Source of the DNA: Streptomyces sp. DI166
GTDB taxonomy: Bacteria > Actinomycetota > Actinomycetes > Streptomycetales > Streptomycetaceae
DNA: 47,381 nt
Reading direction: 5' to 3'
Assembly (NCBI RefSeq): GCF_900091315.1
Contig: NZ_FLSP01000070.1
Span: forward strand, 1-47,381
Shown piece by piece: positions 31,628 through 41,752 of the stretch. A program made the translations under genes and the position numbers. A model generated the notes under the pieces. That model did not search any database, was not told the origin of the DNA, and saw nothing but the letters and a program-made list of their open reading frames with translations. The stretch's first letter is position 1; each line of letters opens with the position of its first letter.

Positions 31628-32431
31628 CTATGAACGGGCGTGCGGCGCAACGCTCTTGACCGACTGTCGGTCGTCCGTGCCCCCGCCCTTGTCGTCGTTG
31701 AGGACGAGCCCCGGGTCGAACATCACCACCACGCCCACGAGCCCCAGGAACACCACCGGGCCGAGGAGCATGGGCAGCAGCAGGGAGGTGGGGGAGTCGC
31801 CCGACCAGGTGCCCTGTTCCGCCCAGCTGTGCAGATGGACTGTCACGGCCGCCATGCCGGTGTAGTGCATCCCGGACACGGCCAGGCCCATCACCAGGCT
31901 CGCCCCGAGGCTCGCCAGGAAGCCCCGCACCGTCACCGCCGCCCACAGGGCGGCGGTCGCCGCGCCGATCGCGATCAGGACGGAGAGGTGGACGGTGAGG
32001 ATGTCGTAGCGGATGTCCGCGCCGAGCCGCAGCGCGGCCATGCCGAGGTAGTGCATGGCCGCGATCCCGAGCCCGGTGACCACGCCCGCGAAGGTGAGCG
32101 TGGCCGGGCTCGCGCCCCGGCGGCCCACGAGGAAGACCCCGACGCCCACCACCACGATCGCCACGACCAGGCTCAGTACCGTCAGGGTGACGTCGTAGCG
32201 GACCCGCGTCTCCTCGACCTGGAAGCCGATCATGGCGATGAAGTGCATGGTCCAGATGCCGCACCCGATGGACGTGGCGCCCAGCGCCAGCCAGCCGGTC
32301 TTCCATGTCTCCTCGTCGATCAGCGACCGCACGATGCAGCGCAGTCCGAGCGCGCCTCCCAAGCAGGCCATCAGAAAGGCCGCCACGGGGGTCACCACCC
32401 CGTACCGGAACCCGTCGACCGTCCCCTCCAC
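31628..32431 (-). CDS. MHYT-domain membrane sensor-like protein
   Basis: The product is 267 aa from GTG at 32431, behind GGGGGGAG. Seven or so hydrophobic segments carry three MHYT-type motifs (MHFIAMIGF, MHYLGMAAL, MHYTGMAAV), whose His/Met residues are proposed to bind copper and sense O2, CO or NO. Unlike many MHYT proteins, it has no GGDEF/EAL or kinase domain; it ends in a short polar tail (NDDKGGGTDD). The output is therefore unclear. Confidence 0.88.
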   Translation of the reverse strand: MEGTVDGFRYGVVTPVAAFLMACLGGALGLRCIVRSLIDEETWKTGWLALGATSIGCGIWTMHFIAMIGFQVEETRVRYDVTLTVLSLVVAIVVVGVGVFLVGRRGASPATLTFAGVVTGLGIAAMHYLGMAALRLGADIRYDILTVHLSVLIAIGAATAALWAAVTVRGFLASLGASLVMGLAVSGMHYTGMAAVTVHLHSWAEQGTWSGDSPTSLLLPMLLGPVVFLGLVGVVVMFDPGLVLNDDKGGGTDDRQSVKSVAPHARS

Positions 32432-32539
32432 GTGCCAACTCCCCCCAGAGCCAAGGCCGGTTGAGGTGAAAGGTTTACGTTGTGCGACCCCTGTGAAGCA
32501 AGCCCCGCTACTGGTCCGGACCGGCCTCGCCACTAGGGC

Positions 32540-32577
32540 GTTGCATGTTCATGCGTTGTCGTGCATACTTCTGCGTA
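32540..32577 (+). promoter_or_regulatory. Candidate tandem ArgR boxes before argG
   Basis: Two related segments with TGCAT cores occur just before the argG start: TTGCATGTTCATGCGTT (32541-32557) and the TCGTGCATACTTCTGCG that follows it. The layout resembles paired ARG boxes that bind the ArgR hexamer with arginine. They abut the start codon, so repression of argG is likely but inferred. Confidence 0.5.
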
Positions 32578-34022
32578 TGTCCAAAGTGCTTACCTCCCTC
32601 CCCGTCGGCTCGCGCGTCGGGATCGCCTTCTCCGGGGGCCTCGACACCTCCGTGGCGGTCGCCTGGATGCGCGACAAGGGTGCCGTGCCCTGCACGTACA
32701 CCGCCGACATCGGCCAGTACGACGAGCCCGACATCGCGTCGGTGCCCGGCCGCGCGAAGACCTACGGTGCCGAGATCGCGCGCCTGGTCGACTGCCGCGC
32801 GGCGCTGGTCGAGGAGGGCCTGGCGGCGCTGACCTGCGGCGCCTTCCACATCCGCACCGGCGGCCGGGCGTACTTCAACACCACGCCCCTGGGCCGCGCG
32901 GTCACCGGCACCATGCTGGTGCGGGCGATGATGGAGGACGACGTCCAGATCTGGGGCGACGGCTCCACCTTCAAGGGCAACGACATCGAGCGGTTCTACC
33001 GCTACGGCCTGCTCGCCAACCCGCACCTGCGGATCTACAAGCCCTGGCTCGACGCCGACTTCGTCACCGAGCTGGGCGGCCGCAAGGAGATGTCGGAGTG
33101 GCTGCTCGCCCACGACCTCCCCTACCGGGACTCGACGGAAAAGGCGTACTCCACCGACGCCAACATCTGGGGCGCCACGCACGAGGCGAAGACCCTGGAG
33201 CACCTGGACACCAGCCTGGAGACCGTGCAGCCGATCATGGGCGTGCGGTTCTGGGACCCCGCGGTGGAGATCGCCACCGAGGACGTCACGATCGGCTTCC
33301 AGCAGGGCCGCCCGGTCACCATCAACGGCAAGGAGTTCGCCTCCGCCGTCGACCTGGTGATGGAGGCCAACGCCATCGGCGGCCGGCACGGCCTGGGCAT
33401 GTCCGACCAGATCGAGAACCGGATCATCGAGGCCAAGAGCCGCGGCATCTACGAGGCGCCCGGCATGGCGCTGCTGCACGCCGCCTACGAGCGCCTGGTC
33501 AACGCGATCCACAACGAGGACACCCTCGCCCAGTACCACAACGAGGGCCGCCGCCTCGGCCGGCTGATGTACGAGGGCCGCTGGCTGGACCCGCAGGCGC
33601 TGATGATCCGCGAGTCGCTCCAGCGCTGGGTCGGCCAGGCCGTCACCGGCGAGGTGACCCTGCGGCTGCGCCGCGGCGAGGACTACTCGATCCTCGACAC
33701 CACCGGCCCGACCTTCAGCTACCACCCGGACAAGCTGTCCATGGAGCGCACCGAGGACGCCGCGTTCGGTCCCGTCGACCGCATCGGCCAGCTCACCATG
33801 CGCAACCTGGACATCGCCGACTCCCGCACCAAGCTGGAGCTGTACGCCGGGCTCGGCATGGTCGGCACCGCGGCGGCCGCCGCCGTGGAGACCTCCGGGA
33901 CGACGAGCCTGATCGGCGCCCTGACCGAGGGCGGCGCCGAGGCCATCGCCTCCGTGGGCAAGGGCCCGGACAGCGACGAGGAGCTGCTGGACCACGCGGC
34001 CATGGAGTTCGGCACGGACTGA
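32577..34022 (+). CDS. argG: Argininosuccinate synthase (type 2)
   Basis: The product is 481 aa. It joins citrulline and aspartate, using ATP to AMP and PPi, in arginine synthesis. The PP-loop is AFSGGLDTSVAV near residue 18. The aspartate/citrulline-binding segments FNTTPLGRAVTG, DGSTFKGNDIERF and YSTDANIWGATHE follow. The length and these motifs match the long E. coli-type ArgG rather than the ~400-aa type. The ATG at 32577 has no evident ribosome site and sits right at the regulatory repeats, so the mRNA may be nearly leaderless. A strong hairpin follows the stop. It is not next to other arg genes here. Confidence 0.95.
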   Translation: MSKVLTSLPVGSRVGIAFSGGLDTSVAVAWMRDKGAVPCTYTADIGQYDEPDIASVPGRAKTYGAEIARLVDCRAALVEEGLAALTCGAFHIRTGGRAYFNTTPLGRAVTGTMLVRAMMEDDVQIWGDGSTFKGNDIERFYRYGLLANPHLRIYKPWLDADFVTELGGRKEMSEWLLAHDLPYRDSTEKAYSTDANIWGATHEAKTLEHLDTSLETVQPIMGVRFWDPAVEIATEDVTIGFQQGRPVTINGKEFASAVDLVMEANAIGGRHGLGMSDQIENRIIEAKSRGIYEAPGMALLHAAYERLVNAIHNEDTLAQYHNEGRRLGRLMYEGRWLDPQALMIRESLQRWVGQAVTGEVTLRLRRGEDYSILDTTGPTFSYHPDKLSMERTEDAAFGPVDRIGQLTMRNLDIADSRTKLELYAGLGMVGTAAAAAVETSGTTSLIGALTEGGAEAIASVGKGPDSDEELLDHAAMEFGTD

Positions 34023-34040
34023 CGGACGGTACGCACGCAC

Positions 34041-34080
34041 GGCGCGGGCGGGTTCCTGGGACAGGGAACCCGCCCGCGCC
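34041..34080 (+). terminator. Strong hairpin behind argG
   Basis: A perfect 16-bp stem (34041-34056 with 34065-34080) has an 8-base loop and starts 19 bases past the argG stop. There is no U-tract, which is common for GC-rich actinobacterial terminators. Confidence 0.8.
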
Positions 34081-34186
34081 GCGTTGTGCGCGGCGGCCCC
34101 CCGATCAGGAACGGAGAAGCGCCCGGCCCCCGGCAGTGGATAGCGTGGCAGTCGGCTTGAACCGCCCCCGATTCCGACGGCGATCA

Positions 34187-34204
34187 AGTACACCTTGACG
34201 TACT
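34187..34204. promoter_or_regulatory. Inverted repeat upstream of the UvrA-like gene
   Basis: AGTAC and GTACT arms are separated by 8 bases, 49 bases before the start. The site overlaps TTGACGTACTGTTCAA, itself an imperfect inverted repeat. It is a possible operator; the regulator is unknown. Confidence 0.35.
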
Positions 34205-34252
34205 GTTCAAAGCCGGTCAGCTCCGGCCAGGCGATCCGACGAGGGAGACACG

Positions 34253-36646
<2,394 letters not shown>

Positions 36647-36650
36647 CGCC

Positions 36651-37421
36651 TCAGACGGTCCTGGTCACGACCCCGGCGCGCTCCAGCGCGGCGACCTCGT
36701 CGGCCGGTGCGGAGGCGTCGGTGACCAGGGTGTGCAGCTCGGTCGCGGGACCGACCCAGGCGTAGGCGGTGTGGCCGAGCTTGCTGCCGTCGGCGGCGGC
36801 GACGACCCGGCGCGAGGAGGCGATCGCCGCCTTCTTCACCGCCGCGTCGTCCAGGTCGTAGGCGGTCAGGCCGTCGGCCGCGCTCAGCCCGCAGCAGCCG
36901 ATCACGGCGGTGTCGAAGCGCAGCGCCGCGAGGGAGGCGAGGGTGAGGGGGCCGGTCAGAGCCCCCTCGGCGGCCCTCGGCTGCCCGCCGGGCACCATCA
37001 GCCGGACCGGGGCCGGGCCGTCGCCGAGCACCTGGATGGACTGGAGCGACAGGGCCATCACCGTGACCGGCCGCTCGCGCAGCAGATGGGCCAGTTCCAG
37101 ACAGGTGGTGCCGCTGTCGAGGAGGACGGTCTCACCGTCCGCGATCAGCTTGGACACCTCCGCCGCGATACGCCGCTTGGCCTCGATCGCGTCGTGCGCG
37201 CGCAGCGCGAACGGCGGCTCCTCGCCGCGCAGCAGCAGGGTGCGCGCCCCGCCTCGGACCCGCTCCAGGACCCCCTGCGCGGCCAGCGCGTCCAGGTCGC
37301 GCCGGATCGTCATCTCCGAGGCACCGGTCAGCGCGGCCAGCTCCTGCACCGAGCACCGGCCCGCCTCCTGGACGGCCTGGGCGATGACCCCGTGCCGTTC
37401 CGTGTTGCTCATCCCGCTCAT
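36651..37421 (-). CDS. DeoR/GlpR-family transcriptional regulator
   Basis: The product is 256 aa. The N-terminal DeoR HTH (VQELAALTGASEMTIRRDLD, about residues 24-43) is followed by a sugar-phosphate-binding domain (LDSGTTCLELA, then DTAVIGCCGLSAADGLT, and KLGHTAY near the C-terminus). It is transcribed divergently from an MFS transporter and HAD gene, which it probably controls in response to a phosphorylated sugar. The ATG at 37421 or the in-frame ATG at 37412 is possible. Confidence 0.9.
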   Translation of the reverse strand: MSGMSNTERHGVIAQAVQEAGRCSVQELAALTGASEMTIRRDLDALAAQGVLERVRGGARTLLLRGEEPPFALRAHDAIEAKRRIAAEVSKLIADGETVLLDSGTTCLELAHLLRERPVTVMALSLQSIQVLGDGPAPVRLMVPGGQPRAAEGALTGPLTLASLAALRFDTAVIGCCGLSAADGLTAYDLDDAAVKKAAIASSRRVVAAADGSKLGHTAYAWVGPATELHTLVTDASAPADEVAALERAGVVTRTV

Positions 37422-37473
37422 GCCGGAGATTCAACCGCAGCCGAAACGAACAGGCAATGTGTGTGAATCGCCA

Positions 37474-37497
37474 GTGTTCAAACAGTAAGCGTGTTCA
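37474..37497. promoter_or_regulatory. Direct repeats between deoR-like and MFS genes
   Basis: GTGTTCA occurs at 37474-37480 and 37491-37497, a spacing of 17 bases. Both copies lie in the divergent promoter region. DeoR proteins often bind such repeats; assignment is tentative. Confidence 0.4.
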
Positions 37498-37511
37498 TTA
37501 CGGTGGCGGGC

Positions 37512-38693
37512 ATGGAACAATCGCTGCGCTCCGCCCGAGTGGCGACCTTCGTGTACTTCGTGCTCTGCGGCACCACGATGGGCACCTGGGTGGTCAACAT
37601 CCCCGCCGTCGAGGACCGCGTGGACATCAGCCACGCCACACTCGGCGGACTGCTGGTCCTGCTGGGCCTCGGCGCCTTCACCGGCATGCAGGCGGCCGGG
37701 CGGTTCACCGACCGGCTCGGAGCGCGCGTCGTCGTCCCCGCCACCGGGGTCCTGTGCGGCGCCACCCTGGTCCTGCCCGGCCTGGCCCGCGACCCGTGGA
37801 CCCTGGCCGCCGCCCTTGTGCTCTTCGGCTTCGGCAACGGCTGCCTGGACGCGAGCATGAATGCCCACGCCGTGCACGTGGAGAAGGCCTACGGCCGCCC
37901 CGTCATGTCCGCCTTCCACGCCACCTTCTCCGTCGGCGGCGTCATCGCCGCGCTGGTGGGCGCGGGCGTGGCGGCCGCAGGGCTGAGCCCCGTCGCGGGC
38001 ATGGCCGCCGTCGGCGCCCTGACCGTCGTGGTCGCCCTCGGCTGGACCCGCGCCCTGCTGGAGACCGTGGCGTCGCCGGCGCCGGGTGACGAGGTGCCGG
38101 AGGCCAAGCGCGCCGTCGGGGGCCGTATCTGGGTCCTGTCCGGGCTGGCCCTGCTGGTGATGCTGTGCGAGGGCGCCGCCAACGACTGGAGCGCCCTGCA
38201 CCTCAAGGACGTCCTTGACGCGCCCGTGAGCGTCGCCGCCTTCGCGTACGGCACCTTCGCGGCGACGATGACCATCGGCCGGCTCCTCGCCGACCGGGTC
38301 GCCGCCCGGTTCGGCTCGATGGCGGTACTGCGCCACGGCGCCGTCACGGCCGCCGTCGGCATCACGGTCGTGGCGCTCGCGCCGTGGGTGTGGGCCGCGT
38401 TCGTGGGCTGGGCGCTGTTCGGCCTCGGCCTGTCGGGCTGTGTGCCGCAGCTGTTCAGCGCGGCCGGGCACGCCGACCCCGCCGCCGCGGGCGCCAATGT
38501 CTCGCGGGTCGCCGGACTCGGCTACGTCGGCATGCTCGCCGGTCCCGCCGTCATCGGCTGGCTGACCCACCTCGTCGCCCTGAACCACACCTTCGTGCTG
38601 CTGACCCTGATGTGCGCGGTCACCGCCGTGGCGGCGGGAGTCCTGCGCCCCGCACCGGACCGCGCCCGCGAGACGGCGCCGAGCAACCGCTGA
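37512..38693 (+). CDS. MFS transporter, sugar-permease-like
   Basis: The product is 393 aa with about 12 membrane segments. GRFTDRLGARVVVPATG is the motif A loop, FGFGNGCLDASMNAHAV resembles the FucP/YbjJ group of sugar MFS permeases, and IGRLLADRVAARFGS is the second motif A. The ATG at 37512 was chosen over an in-frame GTG at 37491 that lies on the regulatory repeats. It is divergent from the DeoR-type regulator and followed after 19 bases by the HAD phosphatase, suggesting uptake or efflux linked to sugar metabolism. Confidence 0.87.
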   Translation: MEQSLRSARVATFVYFVLCGTTMGTWVVNIPAVEDRVDISHATLGGLLVLLGLGAFTGMQAAGRFTDRLGARVVVPATGVLCGATLVLPGLARDPWTLAAALVLFGFGNGCLDASMNAHAVHVEKAYGRPVMSAFHATFSVGGVIAALVGAGVAAAGLSPVAGMAAVGALTVVVALGWTRALLETVASPAPGDEVPEAKRAVGGRIWVLSGLALLVMLCEGAANDWSALHLKDVLDAPVSVAAFAYGTFAATMTIGRLLADRVAARFGSMAVLRHGAVTAAVGITVVALAPWVWAAFVGWALFGLGLSGCVPQLFSAAGHADPAAAGANVSRVAGLGYVGMLAGPAVIGWLTHLVALNHTFVLLTLMCAVTAVAAGVLRPAPDRARETAPSNR

Positions 38694-38712
38694 CCGTACC
38701 GGAGACCCCTTC

Positions 38713-39318
38713 ATGACCACCGCCCGCAGGATCGTCCTGTTCGACCTCTTCGGCGTCATCGCCCGCCAGCAACGCCCCGGCGCCCAGGAGAAGATGGCCG
38801 CCCGCTGCCAGGCCCCCACCGAGGACTTCACCGCCGCGTACTGGGCCTGCCGTCCGCCCTACGACGCCGGACAGGTCTCCGCGTCCGAGTACTGGACCGC
38901 CGTACTCGGACGGCTGTCCCGCCCCGCCGAGCCCGACACCGTCGAGGAACTGCGGCTCACTGACATCGACAGCTGGTCCCGCGTCGACGACCGGATGGTC
39001 GCCTACGTACGGTCCCTGCGCGAGACCGCCGAGGTCGCCCTGCTGTCCAACATCCCCGCCGACCACGCGGACGCCTTCCTCGCGGCGCAGCCCTGGCTGC
39101 ACGAGCTGGACCATGTGGCCCTCTCCGGGAGGACCAAGGTGGCGAAACCCGACCCGGCGGCCTTCCTGCACTGCGTCACCGCGCTGCGGGCGGCCCCGGC
39201 CGACTTCCTCTTCGTCGACGACCGCGAGGAGAACGTACGTGCCGCACAGGCGCTGGGCATGCGCGGACACGTGTTCACGGACCAGGAGGCGCTGGCGGCG
39301 GTGATCGCCGCGGGGTGA
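38713..39318 (+). CDS. HAD-IA-type hydrolase
   Basis: The product is 201 aa. Motif I is LFDLFGVI, in which the usual second Asp of DxD is replaced by Phe, as in some YihX/epoxide-hydrolase-type HADs that carry DxxGV. LLSNIP supplies motif II, KVAKPDPAAF motif III and FVDDREENVRAAQALGM motif IV. It has a GGAG ribosome site and sits 19 bases behind the MFS gene. It may dephosphorylate or process a sugar, but loss of the acid/base Asp leaves activity uncertain. Confidence 0.85.
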   Translation: MTTARRIVLFDLFGVIARQQRPGAQEKMAARCQAPTEDFTAAYWACRPPYDAGQVSASEYWTAVLGRLSRPAEPDTVEELRLTDIDSWSRVDDRMVAYVRSLRETAEVALLSNIPADHADAFLAAQPWLHELDHVALSGRTKVAKPDPAAFLHCVTALRAAPADFLFVDDREENVRAAQALGMRGHVFTDQEALAAVIAAG

Positions 39319-39324
39319 GCGCGC

Positions 39325-40104
39325 TCAGTGGACGGAGAACCCACCGTCCACGAAGAGCGAGTGGCCCGTGACGTACGCGGAGGCGCGGCTCGCGAGGAAG
39401 ACGGCCGCGCCTTCGAAGTCCTCGGGCAGGCCGTTGCGGCCGAGCATCGTGCGGGCCGCCAGCTCCGCCACCTTCTCGTGGTCGTCCTGCAGCCGCGCGT
39501 TCAGCGGGGTCAGCACGAACCCCGGCACCAGCGTGTTGCAGGTGACTCCGTACGGCGACCAGGCCTCCGCCTGCGAGCGGGCCAGCGACTCAAGTCCGCC
39601 CTTGGAGACGCCGTAGGCGCCGCTGCTCACGAAGGCGCGGTGCGCCTGCTGGGAGGTGACGTGGATGATCCGCCCGAATCCGCGCTCGGCCATGCCCGGC
39701 CCGAAGCGCTGGCCCAGCAGGTAGGGCGCCTCCAGGTTCACGGCCATCGTGCTGTCCCAGACGCCGTCGTCCAGGTCGTTCATCGGCGGACGCAGGTTGA
39801 TCCCGGCGCAGTTGACGAGGATGTCGGGCTCGCCGAACACGGCGGCCGCGGCCTCCGCGCCCGCGCGCACGCCCTCCCGGGTGCTCAGATCGGCGCTCAC
39901 CCAGGCCGCGCGGCAGCCGTCGGCCGTCAACTCGTCCACCGTGGCGGCCAGTTCCTTCTCCCGGCGGGCCACGATCACGACGCTCGCGCCCGCGCGGGCC
40001 AGCGCCCCGGCGATGGCCCGTCCGATACCGGAGCTGCCGCCGGTCACCAGGGCGACCCGGCCGTCGAGGGAGAACAGTTCGGAGAGATAGTCCCGTGCGG
40101 TCAT
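39325..40104 (-). CDS. Short-chain dehydrogenase/reductase
   Basis: The product is 259 aa, a classical SDR. The cofactor motif is TGGSSGIG (about residues 21-28), with LVNCAG, the active-site Ser in VTSQQAH, and Tyr-x3-Lys in YGVSKGG. The sequence ends in a VTGHSLFVDGGFS C-terminus typical of gluconate 5-dehydrogenase-like members. It uses NAD(P)H on a sugar or polyol-type substrate (inferred). It is convergent with the HAD gene, six bases between stops, and the ATG at 40104 has no clear ribosome site. Confidence 0.9.
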   Translation of the reverse strand: MTARDYLSELFSLDGRVALVTGGSSGIGRAIAGALARAGASVVIVARREKELAATVDELTADGCRAAWVSADLSTREGVRAGAEAAAAVFGEPDILVNCAGINLRPPMNDLDDGVWDSTMAVNLEAPYLLGQRFGPGMAERGFGRIIHVTSQQAHRAFVSSGAYGVSKGGLESLARSQAEAWSPYGVTCNTLVPGFVLTPLNARLQDDHEKVAELAARTMLGRNGLPEDFEGAAVFLASRASAYVTGHSLFVDGGFSVH

Positions 40105-40131
40105 GGACCGAACCCTAAGCGAACGGGCTGC

Positions 40132-40887
40132 TCAGAACGTACGCCGCAGCAGATCCAGCAGCGCCGCCCAGTGGCGGGCGTCCGCCTCCGGGTCGTAGAC
40201 GGAGGTGTCCGCCATGGTGAAACCGTGGGCGGCGCCTTCGTAGACCTCGCAGCGGTGCCGGACACCGGCCGAGCCGAGGGCGTCCAGCAGCCGCTTCTGC
40301 TGCTCGACGGGCATGGAGGGGTCGTTGTCGGCGTGGCCGAAGTACAGCTCGGCGGTGACGCGGTGGGCGACCAGGTGGGGGCTGTCGGGGTCGTCGGTGG
40401 CCAGCGGCGCGCTGTGGAAGCCGGCCGCCGCGGCGACGCGCTCCGGATAGGTCCCGGCGGTGAGGAGCGACAGACGGGCGCCGAAGCAGTACCCGGTGAG
40501 CGCGACGGGCCCGTCCGCGACATGCGGGTTCCCGGCGAGCCACCGCAGGTACGCGCCGGCGTCCCGCATGGCGACGGCGGGCGGCAGGGTCTGCCCGAGG
40601 GGTCGGAGCTTCTCGAAGATTCCCTCGCGGGCGGAAGCCTCGATGAACTCCGGCAACTCCACCACCGGCGCGGGGCCGTGACGGTAGAACAGGTTCGGCA
40701 CCAGGACCGTGTAGCCCTCCCCGGCGAGCCGGTCGGCCATGGAGCGCAGCTGGGGGCGCAGCCCGAAGGCGTCCATGTAGAACAGCACCGCCGGGTGGGG
40801 GGCTCCGTCGTCGGGGTGGGCCAGATAGGCGTCGGCTGTGCCGTCCTCGGTGAGGATCTCGACGGTGTTTCCCTGAATGGCGATCAT
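40132..40887 (-). CDS. Dienelactone hydrolase-family protein
   Basis: The product is 251 aa. The catalytic triad fits the family: Cys in TGYCFGARLS (GxCxG), Asp in GHADNDPSMP and His in GAAHGFTM. The N-terminal PAVLFYMDAFGLRPQ strand leads into the alpha/beta fold. It would open lactones or cleave ester-like substrates in the cytoplasm. The ATG at 40887 has a weak ribosome site. It is 27 bases upstream of the SDR gene on the same strand, so the two may be co-transcribed. Confidence 0.88.
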   Translation of the reverse strand: MIAIQGNTVEILTEDGTADAYLAHPDDGAPHPAVLFYMDAFGLRPQLRSMADRLAGEGYTVLVPNLFYRHGPAPVVELPEFIEASAREGIFEKLRPLGQTLPPAVAMRDAGAYLRWLAGNPHVADGPVALTGYCFGARLSLLTAGTYPERVAAAAGFHSAPLATDDPDSPHLVAHRVTAELYFGHADNDPSMPVEQQKRLLDALGSAGVRHRCEVYEGAAHGFTMADTSVYDPEADARHWAALLDLLRRTF

Positions 40888-40927
40888 GTGATCATCGTGG
40901 CACGGGTGGCTGCCCGGGCGAGCGCCC

Positions 40928-41548
40928 TCACTCGAAACGGGAGGTGTCGCCCGCGCCGTGCCGAATGATCTCGGCCTCGCCGCCGGAGAAGTCGATGACC
41001 GTGGTGGGCTCGGTACCGCACTCCCCGGAGTCGACGACCGCGTCCAGCACATGGTCCAGGCGGTCCTTGATCTCCCAGCCCTGCGTCATCGGCTCGTCCT
41101 CGTCGGGCAGCAGCAGGGTGCTGGACAGCAGCGGCTCGCCCAGCTCGGCGAGGATCGCCTGGGTCACGCCGTGCGCCGGGATACGCACACCGACCGTCTT
41201 CTTCTTCGGGTGCTGGAGCATGCGCGGCACCTCACGGGTGGCGGGCAGGATGAAGGTGTAACTGCCCGGCGTGGACGCCTTGATCGCGCGGAACACGTCC
41301 TTGTCGATCTGCACGAACTGCCCGAGCTGCGCGAAGTCCTGGCACACCAGCGTGAAGTGATGCCGGTCGTCGAGCTTGCGAATCGCCCGGATCCGCTCGG
41401 TCCCGTCCCGGCTGCCGAGCCGGCAGCCCAGCGCGTAGCAGGAGTCCGTCGGATATGCGATCAAGGCGTCGGCCCGAATACTGTCGGCGATCTGCGCGAG
41501 GATGCGCGGCTGCGGATTGTCGGGGTGCACATCGAAGTACTTGGCCAT
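40928..41548 (-). CDS. YciO/Sua5-type (YrdC fold) protein
   Basis: The product is 206 aa. The YrdC-fold signature is visible (LIAYPTDSCYALGCRL, IRAIRKLDDRHHFTLVCQDF, GSYTFILPAT, then VGVRIPAHGV and DFSGGEAEIIRHGAG). This is the short form without the C-terminal Sua5 domain, closest to YciO. It may work in tRNA threonylcarbamoyl-adenosine chemistry or in a related RNA-binding role. The ATG at 41548 begins MAKYFDVHPDNP, typical of the family. Confidence 0.87.
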   Translation of the reverse strand: MAKYFDVHPDNPQPRILAQIADSIRADALIAYPTDSCYALGCRLGSRDGTERIRAIRKLDDRHHFTLVCQDFAQLGQFVQIDKDVFRAIKASTPGSYTFILPATREVPRMLQHPKKKTVGVRIPAHGVTQAILAELGEPLLSSTLLLPDEDEPMTQGWEIKDRLDHVLDAVVDSGECGTEPTTVIDFSGGEAEIIRHGAGDTSRFE

Positions 41549-41678
41549 CCGCCGAGGGTATGCCCTCGACGGGATTTGGACACGCAGGGCGGGGTGCGCC
41601 GTGGCCTGCCTGCCTCTGTGCACGGGCCGCGGCGCGCGGGGTACCCGTCCCCGGGTCGGCCGACCGACCGGACGGCTG

Positions 41679-41707
41679 GTGACCGGCGCGGGGGTGTGCG
41701 GTAGCGT
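41679..41707 (+). promoter_or_regulatory. Candidate promoter of the PucR-type gene
   Basis: GTGACC (41679-41684) and TAGCGT (41702-41707) are separated by 17 bases and resemble the Streptomyces housekeeping consensus. They lie about 45 bases before the GTG start. Two GCGGTAC repeats follow the -10 element. Confidence 0.45.
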
Positions 41708-41752
41708 CCCGGGGCGGTACGGAAGCGGTACAAGCGTGAGGGAAGGCCGAAG

